Positions 51,976 through 59,794 of a DNA stretch of 64,000 bases are shown here, piece by piece. Numbering within the stretch: position 1 is the stretch's first letter; every line of letters starts with the position of its first letter. The stretch lies in the NCBI GenBank assembly GCA_021776825.1, contig JAJFFG010000078.1, forward strand, positions 20,819 through 84,818, written 5' to 3'. The notes beneath the pieces were generated by a model. It worked only from the letters and a program-made list of their open reading frames with translations. It ran no database searches and was not told where the DNA came from. The position numbers and the translations under genes are program-made. The DNA is from Planctomycetota bacterium (lineage in GTDB: Bacteria > Planctomycetota > JAJSAM01 > JAJVHW01).

Positions 51976-53832
51976 GTGTGCGGTGTGGCCGGGACCGTCC
52001 GGCTCGACGGTGCGCCGCCAGACGCGGACGCCGTGCGGCGCATGAACGCAGCGCTGGCTCATCGCGGCCCCGACGGCGAGGGGCTGTCGACGCTCGGACC
52101 GGCGGTGCTTGGGCATCGACGCCTAGCGGTGCTCGACCTGACTGCCGCCGGGGCGCAGCCGATGGCCGACGCGTCCGGCCGGTATCACGTCACCTACAAC
52201 GGCGAGATCTACAACCACGTCGAGCTTCGCGAGGAGCTGGCGTCGCTCGGCGTGTGCTTCCGCTCGCGCTGCGACACCGAGGTGCTCGTCGAGGGTTATG
52301 CCCGCTGGGGTCCGGACGTGCTGCAGCGACTGAACGGGATGTTCTCGTTCGCCATCTGGGACACACAGGAGCGGCGTCTGTTCGCGGCGCGCGACCGCTT
52401 CGGTGAGAAGCCGTTCTTCTACGTTCACGACGCCGGGCGCGTGCTGTGGTTTGCGTCGGAGATCAAGGCGCTGCGCGCCGCACGAGCGTTCGTCTCCCGC
52501 GCGGATCCCGAGGCGCTCGTCGGCTTCCTCGCCTACGGCCGGACGGGGACTGGCGCGGGGACGTTCTTCGACGGTGTGCGGCAGCTCCCCCCGGCGCATC
52601 GACTCGTCCTCGAGGACGGTCGACTCGACGTGGCCCCGTACTGGTCGCTGCCGGATCGGCCGGAGGCGCGTGACGCGGAAGTGTCCACCGACGTCGAGCA
52701 GGTCGCGCACCTCGTCGGTGACTCCGTGCGCCTTCGACTGCGGAGCGACGTTGAGGTCGGGAGCTGCCTGAGCGGCGGGCTCGACTCGTCAGCCGTCGTG
52801 CTCCACATCGCACGGGAACTCGGCGTGACGGCGGGAGAAACAGCGCGGCAGTCGACGTTCTCGGCCGCGTTCCCGGATGCGCCGAGCGACGAGGTGGAGC
52901 ACGCCCGCACGGTCGCTGCCGCCGCCGCGGCGGAGCGTCACGAGATCGCCCCGACCGCCGCCGGACTCGCGACCGAACTGACCTCGCTCGTGGCCGCCCA
53001 CGACGAGCCGTTCAGCGGACCGAGCATCTACGCGGAGTGGAAGGTGATGGAACTGGCTGCGCAGCACAACGTCACGGTGCTGCTGAATGGCCAGGGCGCC
53101 GACGAGGTCTTCGCCGGCTACCACTTCTACTACTCCGATCTCTGGTACGGACACCTGCGCGCCGGTCGGTTGGGAGCGCTCCGTCGCGGCCTGCGCGCAC
53201 ACACTGCCGTGCACGGGCGCGACGCCGCGCGGCGCCTGATGCGCGAGGCGTTGCGCAGTCGTGTTCCACGATGGGTGCGGCGTGCGCGTGGGGGCCCGCG
53301 CGTTCCGTGGCTCGAATCGAGCGTCTTGCACGCAGGCGACGCGCCGCAGCCGTCACGGCCCACGGACTTGCGCGCCAGCCTGCGCGAGTCCCAGCGCGTC
53401 CGGATGCTGCCGCACCTGCTGCGTCAGACCGATCGCAGCAGCATGGCGTTCTCGCGTGAGGTCCGGCTGCCCTTCCTCGATCACCGGTTGGTCGAGCTGG
53501 TCGACGCACTGCCCGACGATCGCAAACTGAACGGCGGCATCACGAAGTGGGTGCTGCGCGAGGCGTTGCGCGGCCTGGTGCCGGACCCCGTGCTGGACCG
53601 CACTGACAAGGTCGGGTTCGCGGTGCCGACCGACGCATGGATGCGCGGCGCGTTGGCCGAGCCCCTGCGCGACACGCTCAGCTCACAGCGCTGTCGCGAG
53701 CGCGGCATCTTCGCGCGTGCGGGTCTGGACCGAGCGGTCACCGCGTTCCTGGCCGGCGACGACTCGCTGCGCCAACCGGTCTGGAACGCGTTCCTCGCCG
53801 AGACCTGGCTGAGCGTCTGCGTCGAGGGCTAA
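51976..53832 (+). CDS. AsnB-like glutamine-dependent amidotransferase 2
   Basis: 618 residues. MCGVAG gives Cys2; LAVLDLTAAGAQPM, NGEIYNHVELREEL and CDTEVLVEGYARWG are textbook glutaminase motifs, and the ATP half has LSGGLDSSAVVLH and a GQGADEVFAGY loop. Of the three paralogues it looks most like an ordinary asparagine-synthetase-type enzyme of glycan clusters. GTG start five bases after wzt. The TAA stop overlaps the first hairpin arm of element B3, ending the plus-strand gene train. Confidence 0.9.
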   Translation: MCGVAGTVRLDGAPPDADAVRRMNAALAHRGPDGEGLSTLGPAVLGHRRLAVLDLTAAGAQPMADASGRYHVTYNGEIYNHVELREELASLGVCFRSRCDTEVLVEGYARWGPDVLQRLNGMFSFAIWDTQERRLFAARDRFGEKPFFYVHDAGRVLWFASEIKALRAARAFVSRADPEALVGFLAYGRTGTGAGTFFDGVRQLPPAHRLVLEDGRLDVAPYWSLPDRPEARDAEVSTDVEQVAHLVGDSVRLRLRSDVEVGSCLSGGLDSSAVVLHIARELGVTAGETARQSTFSAAFPDAPSDEVEHARTVAAAAAAERHEIAPTAAGLATELTSLVAAHDEPFSGPSIYAEWKVMELAAQHNVTVLLNGQGADEVFAGYHFYYSDLWYGHLRAGRLGALRRGLRAHTAVHGRDAARRLMREALRSRVPRWVRRARGGPRVPWLESSVLHAGDAPQPSRPTDLRASLRESQRVRMLPHLLRQTDRSSMAFSREVRLPFLDHRLVELVDALPDDRKLNGGITKWVLREALRGLVPDPVLDRTDKVGFAVPTDAWMRGALAEPLRDTLSSQRCRERGIFARAGLDRAVTAFLAGDDSLRQPVWNAFLAETWLSVCVEG

Positions 53833-54042
53833 CAGGCTGTCGCCGGGGCGGCCTCGACGGGCCACGTGGGTTGGCGCGACAGCCTGTTCGCCATAGGACG
53901 ACGGGGTCGCGAGCGTCGGTCGAACCCCCGGACGGGACGGTCCCGCGACTCGTGCTGCGATGCTCGGCGCCGGGTCTACCTAGCAGCCTGTCGCGCCGGC
54001 GGTCTCACGCACGGCGAGGCCGAAACTCCGACAGGCCGCTAG
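53829..54042 (+). repeat. Double-hairpin element family B, copy B3
   Basis: Hairpin 1: 12-bp arms 53831-53842 and 53877-53888, perfect. CCATAGG follows at 53891. Hairpin 2: 14-bp arms 53980-53993 and 54029-54042 with one mismatch. The left arm overlaps the TAA of the AsnB-like gene; the right arm's CTAG contains the TAG of the convergent glycosyltransferase gene (54039-54041). Confidence 0.85.
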
Positions 54043-55238
54043 CCAAGCACCCGCTCGTAGACGCCCGCGAGCTTCTGCGACTCGATCTCCCAGCAGTAGC
54101 GTTCGTGAGCGAGCGCGCGGAGACGAGCGCCCCAGGCCGTGCGGGCCTCGTCGGTGAGCTCGGCGAACCTGTGGACGGCCGCCGCGATCGCCGCCGGAGT
54201 GACCGCGGAGAGCACCTCGCCCGCCTCGTTGTCACGGACCAGTGCTGCCTGACCCGGCGCGTCCGAGACGATCTGCGGCAGGCCCGCCTGCATGTACTCG
54301 AAGAGCTTGTTTGCCAGGGAGAGCCCCTGGCCACGGTTGACGGGGCGGATCGGACAGATGCCCACGTCTGCGGCGCGCGTCCACGCGGGTAGCTCGTCCG
54401 GCGTGACGGCGTCGAGGAACCGCACACGATCTGAGACACCGCGCTCCGCCGCGCGCGCCTCGAGTCGCCCGCGCATCCACGAGACACCAAGGAACACGAG
54501 GGCCCAGCCCGGCGGGAAGTCGACGGCCGCGTCGACGGTCTCCTCCGCGCCCCCGACGGGTGTGACGCGTCCCTGGTAGAGCACGATGCGCGTCGTCGGA
54601 TCGAGGTCGGCCTGCTTGTGCAGCGGTGCGGGCGACGGGTCGGTGCGCGGTGGTGTGTTCAGCAGGACGACGGGCTCGACGCCGTAGCGCTCTTCCAGCA
54701 CCTCGGCAAAGAGCGGGGACGAGGTGATCAGTGCCGCTGCACGCGGGATGAGGCGTCGTTCCAGCCGTGCCCCGCGCCGGCGGAGGAACGAGGTCACGGC
54801 GTCGAGGGCCAGACGGCGCGTCCCGGTGATCCAGTCCCCGACGCCTTGCCCGAGCTTCTCGAGGCAGAGCTCGTGATCGTCATGGACGTGCGCGATGCCG
54901 AGCCGTCGCGCCAGGCGGGCGGCCGGAAGCAGCGTCTCGAGGTCGTGGCCGTGGACGACGTCGGGCGCGCCGCGCTCGGCCGCGCGGGCGAGGAACTCGT
55001 ACCGCCCGTACCAACGGGCGAGCGGCAGCGCCCGCGCCGCGCCGGTGAGCCCGGTCCAGCCCGGGACATCGTGTCGCACGACGAACACCCCGGACTGCAC
55101 CTCGCCGTCGGGCAGTCCGTCTGCGGCGACGGCGTGGATCGTCACCTCGTGACCGAGCTCGACGAGCGTACGAGCCTCGCGAGCGACGCGAGCGTCGACC
55201 ACGAACGGGTTCGTCAGGAGCATCGCGACGCGAGCCAT
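54039..55238 (-). CDS. GT4-type glycosyltransferase
   Basis: 399 residues from the ATG at 55238, which gives MARVAMLLTNPFVVDARV, the expected first strand. Later motifs: VVHGHDLETLLPAARLA, VHDDHELC, RIVLYQGRVTPVGGAEE and NRGQGLSLANKLFEYMQAGLPQI, the donor-binding helix with conserved Glu. One of two inverted genes inside the cluster. Its TAG stop is provided by the edge of element B3. Divergent from the next gene with 77 bp between starts; no clear promoter motif is seen. Confidence 0.85.
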   Translation of the reverse strand: MARVAMLLTNPFVVDARVAREARTLVELGHEVTIHAVAADGLPDGEVQSGVFVVRHDVPGWTGLTGAARALPLARWYGRYEFLARAAERGAPDVVHGHDLETLLPAARLARRLGIAHVHDDHELCLEKLGQGVGDWITGTRRLALDAVTSFLRRRGARLERRLIPRAAALITSSPLFAEVLEERYGVEPVVLLNTPPRTDPSPAPLHKQADLDPTTRIVLYQGRVTPVGGAEETVDAAVDFPPGWALVFLGVSWMRGRLEARAAERGVSDRVRFLDAVTPDELPAWTRAADVGICPIRPVNRGQGLSLANKLFEYMQAGLPQIVSDAPGQAALVRDNEAGEVLSAVTPAAIAAAVHRFAELTDEARTAWGARLRALAHERYCWEIESQKLAGVYERVLG

Positions 55239-55315
55239 CGTCGCAGTGGAACAGGTCCCGCGCCGCCGGCGAAGCGCTCTGCCCAGGGCGGCAGTGGTAG
55301 GGTTCCGCAAGCTCC

Positions 55316-56605
55316 ATGCGGCGCGTACTGCTCCTTGCCTACTACTACCCGCCGTCCGTGGATGCCGGGGCCAAGCGCGCGCTCGGATTCGCTCGCTTCC
55401 TGCCCGCTCACGGGTGGGAGGTCGAGGTCCTCACCGTGCGCGACGGCAACTACGCCGTCGTGCGGGACGCGCCGGCGGCGACCGACCAGCCGAGCACCCT
55501 GCGCGTCGACGAACGGCGCTTCCCCTGGGCTCCCGGGCGACCCGCCGGGCGAGCCGAGTCGTCCGTTGCGAGCGAGCGGAGCCCGTGGTGGCGTCGCGCA
55601 GCTCAGCGTCTCGTCCGGGAGTGGCTGTATGTCCCCGACGCGTGGTGCGGGTTCCACGGTCCGGCCCTCGCGGAGGCTCGGCGGCGGCATCGGGAGGCGC
55701 CCTTCGATGCGGTGCTCACGACCTCCTCGCCCTACACCCTGCTCCGCACGGGAGCGGCGCTCGCGGGGGACGGCCTGCCGTGGGTCGCGGATCTGCGCGA
55801 CCTGTGGCTCGACAACCACTTCGGTTACCCGCACCGCGGCCTCCGTCGGCGACTCGACACGGCGCTCGAGCGTCGCTGGCTCGGTCGCGCTGATCGCGTC
55901 GTGACGGTCACTGACGGCCTGGCCGATCAGTTGCGCGCGCGGCATCCGGCGGCCGCGGTCTCGGTCGTGACGAACGGGTTCCTCGACGCTCCGGGCGAGG
56001 TTACGGCGCGTGCCGCCGTGGCGCGTGCACCGAGCGAGACGTTCCGCATCGTCTACACGGGGAAGATCTACGAAGGCCCCGGCAGCTCCGCGGAGCCGCT
56101 GTTTCGAGCACTCGCCCGACTACGTGAGACGGCGCCCGCCGCGTTTGGGCGCGTGCGGGTCGACATCTTCGGGCGCACGGATTCGGCGTTCTCGGCGCGA
56201 GTCGAGGAGCACAGTCTGTCCGACGTTGTGCGCGACCACGGACTCGTATCGAGGGAACGCGCGATGGCCGAGCAGCGGGAGGCGGACGCGCTGCTCTGTC
56301 TGTTGGCGCCGGACCAGTCACAGGTCGCGACGACGAAGCTCTTTGACTACCTCGCCGCGTGGCGCCCGGTGCTCCTGCTCGGACCGACCGACGGCACGGC
56401 GGCTGCGATCCTCCGGTCGACGGGCGGCGGCGCCGCGTTCGAACGCGACGACATCGACGCGATCTCAGAGTGGCTACGTGCGGCCGTCGACGGAGTAGCC
56501 GAGGACCCTGCGTCGCGCGCCGACCGACTCCCGGCGGTGCTGGGCTACGGCTACGCGCGACTGGCGGGAGATGTCGCGTCGCTGCTCGACGATGTCGCGG
56601 GCTGA
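55316..56605 (+). CDS. GT4-type glycosyltransferase
   Basis: 429 residues. RVLLLAYYYPPSVDAGAKRALGFA and VADLRDLWLDNHF are hallmark features of the GT4 group close to WbuB-like enzymes; the C-terminal half contains FRIVYTGKIYEGPG, DVVRDHGLVSRERAM and TKLFDYLAAWRPVLLLG. Cytoplasmic; substrate unknown. The last 55 bp overlap the convergent membrane protein gene on the opposite strand, so the two mRNAs share an antisense segment. Confidence 0.87.
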   Translation: MRRVLLLAYYYPPSVDAGAKRALGFARFLPAHGWEVEVLTVRDGNYAVVRDAPAATDQPSTLRVDERRFPWAPGRPAGRAESSVASERSPWWRRAAQRLVREWLYVPDAWCGFHGPALAEARRRHREAPFDAVLTTSSPYTLLRTGAALAGDGLPWVADLRDLWLDNHFGYPHRGLRRRLDTALERRWLGRADRVVTVTDGLADQLRARHPAAAVSVVTNGFLDAPGEVTARAAVARAPSETFRIVYTGKIYEGPGSSAEPLFRALARLRETAPAAFGRVRVDIFGRTDSAFSARVEEHSLSDVVRDHGLVSRERAMAEQREADALLCLLAPDQSQVATTKLFDYLAAWRPVLLLGPTDGTAAAILRSTGGGAAFERDDIDAISEWLRAAVDGVAEDPASRADRLPAVLGYGYARLAGDVASLLDDVAG

Positions 56606-57843
56606 GCGCGGCGACAGAGCACCACCACCACGGGTAGCAGCGCGAGGGCGATGCCGCGCCGCAGCGGTTCGGGCACTGCCCAGAGCGGAAGGAACGGGGC
56701 CCAGAGCCGCATCGAGAGCGCGGTCAGACCGAGCGCCCACCAGCCTCGGCGCGTGATCCGCCCCGGCGCCCCCGCGGCGCGCAGCATCGCCGGGATCGCG
56801 AACGGGAGCAGGAACACGAGCATGCGTCCGGCGTCGGTCACGAGGAGCGAGAGTAGGCACGGCACGGCGAACCCTGCGGCGGCGATGCTCCAGCGATCGC
56901 GGCCACGCAGACCGAGGACGACCAGCCCCCAGCCGGCGGCGAACGGCGCGTAGAGGCGGGCCACGTTGTCGGGCTGATGGCGCCACGGGAACAGCCACGC
57001 CGAGCCGCCGACGAACTCGGTGAAGCGGGCCTCTTCGCTCGGCATGAATCGCAGCCACAGGAAGAGCAGCGCTGCTGGCGTGGCCGCGAACACGGTCGTT
57101 CGCACGGCCGACCAGTCGATGCCGCCCCGACGCAGATACAGCCAATGGGCGGGGACGAGGAAGAGCACGACCTCCTTCGTGAGCACGCCCACGATGAGCC
57201 AGAGCGCGAGTTCGCGATCTCGATGGCGGACGATTGCCCGCGCGGCCAGAACGAGGACGAGCATGGCAGCCGGGTCGGGCAGCGCGTAGTTGAAGGTGTT
57301 GTAGAGCGGCGCGAATGACGCGAGATACAGCACGACCCCGGCATTGCGGGCTCGCGCCCCGAAGCCGAGATCGCCGAGCAGCGACGAGAGGGCGACGCCC
57401 GTGCCGGCCACGGAGAGTCCGGCGATCACCGCGTACGCCGCGTTCGTCCCGACCGGGGCGGTCTTCGCGACCCACGGGACGAGAAGCCGGTAGCGCCACC
57501 AGCCGCCCGGTCGCCACGGCCAGTCCGCAGCCATCCGGTAGAACAACGCCGCGTCGCCGTCCCAGACAGCCGCTCCGGCGCCCCGAATGTGGAACGCCAG
57601 CATGGGCATCGTGACGGCGAACGAGAGCAGCGTGGCCAGGATGAGCGGCCGGTCGGCGATGGTCCGGCGGAGCGCGAGGAGCGCGATGCCTAGCAGGACC
57701 GCATCAACTGCAAACACGAGGAGGATGACCGGGGGGGCGACGGAGCCGGTCGCTCGGGCGGCGCCCAGCGCGAAGGCGACGGCGAAGAGCGCGCTCGCAA
57801 ACGCGATCGCGCCCCGTCCATCCCCCTGGTCGCGCCCACTCAT
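56551..57843 (-). CDS. Multi-helix membrane protein, GT-C-like
   Basis: 430 residues with about ten hydrophobic helices. The first large outside loop has an acidic start (AAVWDGDAALFYRMA) followed by RYRLLVPWVAK, which resembles the periplasmic D-x-D-like loop of GT-C glycosyltransferases; a later WLIVGVLTKEVVLFLVPAH and FMPSEEARF are similar to mannosyltransferase-like families. Assignment to GT-C is moderate. ATG at 57843. It opposes the GT gene upstream and its stop lies within that gene's 3' end. Confidence 0.65.
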   Translation of the reverse strand: MSGRDQGDGRGAIAFASALFAVAFALGAARATGSVAPPVILLVFAVDAVLLGIALLALRRTIADRPLILATLLSFAVTMPMLAFHIRGAGAAVWDGDAALFYRMAADWPWRPGGWWRYRLLVPWVAKTAPVGTNAAYAVIAGLSVAGTGVALSSLLGDLGFGARARNAGVVLYLASFAPLYNTFNYALPDPAAMLVLVLAARAIVRHRDRELALWLIVGVLTKEVVLFLVPAHWLYLRRGGIDWSAVRTTVFAATPAALLFLWLRFMPSEEARFTEFVGGSAWLFPWRHQPDNVARLYAPFAAGWGLVVLGLRGRDRWSIAAAGFAVPCLLSLLVTDAGRMLVFLLPFAIPAMLRAAGAPGRITRRGWWALGLTALSMRLWAPFLPLWAVPEPLRRGIALALLPVVVVLCRRAQPATSSSSDATSPASRA

Positions 57844-57914
57844 GGCTCCTCCCTAGCCCGCCTTCGGCCATGAATCGAGGGGAAACGACCGCCTCGATCG
57901 TCCAAGATCTCCAC

Positions 57915-59741
57915 ATGTGTGGCATCTACGGCATCGCCCTCCCCGCGCCCGCGCGCACCGTTGGTGCAGCGGGGGTGGCCGAGGTCGAGCGTCAGATCGC
58001 ATCGCTCCGCCATCGCGGCCCCGGTGATCGCCACGCGGTTGCCGCCGGGAGCTCGCTCCTGGCCACCGCCCGCCTCCACGTCACCGACCCTGAGGCGGCC
58101 TCCGGGCCGTACGTCGCCGCCGGCGGACGGGTGGCCGCGACCGTCAACGGACAGATCTGGAACCATGCCGAGCTGCGCGCGCTGCTCGCCGCTCGTGGCG
58201 TCGCGGTGCCGCCGGGACCAGACACCGCCGTGGTCGCGCCGCTGTACGCCGAGCTCGGGCTCCCGGGGTTGGCGCGGTTGCGCGGGATGTTTGCGCTGGC
58301 GATCCACGACGCGCGCACCGGCGAGACCGTGCTCGCTCGAGACCGCTTTGGCATCAAGCCGCTGTACGTCCAGGCCGGACCGCCGCTCCGCTTCGCCTCC
58401 GAAGCCTCGGCGCTCCCGGGCGGTGGCGGACTCGATCAGGAGGCCCTGGCGGACTACCTCGCGCTCGGCGTCGTGCCGGCCCCCCGCACTCTGGATCGGG
58501 CGATCCGGAAGGTCTGCGCGGGGCACGCACTGATCGTCGGTCCGAACGGGACGCGGACCGTCCCGCTCGCACCTCCGCTCGACTCGCGCGAGGACGCATT
58601 CGTCAGCCCGGGTCACATCCGCGAGACCCTGCGGGCCGCGGTTCGGCGGCACCTGATGGGCGACGTCCCGGTCGGTGTGTTCCTCAGCGGTGGCGTCGAC
58701 TCCGCCGCCATCGCGGCCCTGGTGGGGGAGACCGGCACTCCGCTCCGGACGTTCGCACTCTCGTTCCCGGGCGAGGGACGCTTCGACGAGGGCGCGGCTG
58801 CGCGTCGCAGTGCCGCTCTGCTCGGCGCCGAACACCTCGAGACGGCCATGACGTCCGACGCCCTGCCCGACCTGCTCACGGGCGTGATGCGCGGGTTCGG
58901 CGAGCCGTTCGGCGACTCGTCGGCGTTGGCCGTTCTGGCGCTCTCGCGGGTCGCGGCGCGTCACGTGACGGTCGTGCTCACGGGCACCGGGGCCGATGAG
59001 CTGTTCTTCGGCTACCGGCGCTACCGGCTCGGTCGGCCCATCCCGGCTCTCGGGTCGGTTGCGGGCCTTGCCTCTGCCCTCCTGCCGTCGTCGCGGCGCG
59101 GGCCGCTTGGCGCCGCCGGCGCGCTGGCGCGGAAATTCGCGGCCTCGGCCGCCGAGGGTGATGACGGAGCTCGCTACCTCGAGCGACTGGCCGTCGTCCC
59201 TGCCGCGTGGCGTGCCCGACTGACCGGTACGCCCGAGCCTGCCCCCGTGCTGGCACGCCTCCGCGACGCCTTCTCGCGCTCGGCATCCTTCGCCGACGGT
59301 GCCCGCGCGGCCGACCTCGCCGTCTACCTGCCGGACGACCTCCTCGCGAAGGAGGACCGCACCACGATGGCCTGCTCGCTCGAGAACCGCGTGCCGTTCC
59401 TCGACGATGCGGTCGCCGATCTCGCCGGGTCGCTGCCGGCGCGGCGCCACGGCCCGGACAAGCGCTTGCTGCGCGAGGCGCTGCGCGGCGTGCTGCCCGC
59501 GGAGCTGCGTCGTCGTCGCAAGCACGGGTTCGCGGTGCCCGTTTCGGAGTGGATGCGGGGACCTCAGGCCGGGCTCGTCGCCGACCTGCTGCTCGCCCGT
59601 GACGCACGTGTCCGAGGCGTGCTCGACGCGGCTGCGATCGACGCGCTCGTCGTCGCCCACGCCGCCGGCGACGACGGCCTCGGTGCGGCCGTCTACGCCC
59701 TCGCCGCGCTCGAGACTTCGCTGCGCGGAGCATCCAGCTGA
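57915..59741 (+). CDS. AsnB-like glutamine-dependent amidotransferase 3, divergent
   Basis: 608 residues from the ATG at 57915 so that Cys2 is N-terminal (MCGIYG). The glutaminase half differs from the two paralogues: RHRGPGDRHA replaces the usual RGPDG, NGQIWNHAEL replaces NGEIYN and GPDTAVV replaces DTEV. The ATP half is intact with LSGGVDSAAIAALVG and GTGADELFFGY. The enzyme may have altered glutamine handling or a special acceptor. It follows the inverted block and leads into the ligase gene, whose best start overlaps its stop. Confidence 0.85.
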   Translation: MCGIYGIALPAPARTVGAAGVAEVERQIASLRHRGPGDRHAVAAGSSLLATARLHVTDPEAASGPYVAAGGRVAATVNGQIWNHAELRALLAARGVAVPPGPDTAVVAPLYAELGLPGLARLRGMFALAIHDARTGETVLARDRFGIKPLYVQAGPPLRFASEASALPGGGGLDQEALADYLALGVVPAPRTLDRAIRKVCAGHALIVGPNGTRTVPLAPPLDSREDAFVSPGHIRETLRAAVRRHLMGDVPVGVFLSGGVDSAAIAALVGETGTPLRTFALSFPGEGRFDEGAAARRSAALLGAEHLETAMTSDALPDLLTGVMRGFGEPFGDSSALAVLALSRVAARHVTVVLTGTGADELFFGYRRYRLGRPIPALGSVAGLASALLPSSRRGPLGAAGALARKFAASAAEGDDGARYLERLAVVPAAWRARLTGTPEPAPVLARLRDAFSRSASFADGARAADLAVYLPDDLLAKEDRTTMACSLENRVPFLDDAVADLAGSLPARRHGPDKRLLREALRGVLPAELRRRRKHGFAVPVSEWMRGPQAGLVADLLLARDARVRGVLDAAAIDALVVAHAAGDDGLGAAVYALAALETSLRGASS

Positions 59742-59794
59742 GCGTCGGGGCCTCGGGACGTCGGCTCGCGCGGCGGACGCTGCTGGCCCTCGCC

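Noticed and set aside
57850..57880. CTAGCCCGCCTTC near 57856 as another end of element A or C
   Set aside because: Only the first bases match; there is no partner end within 300 bp.
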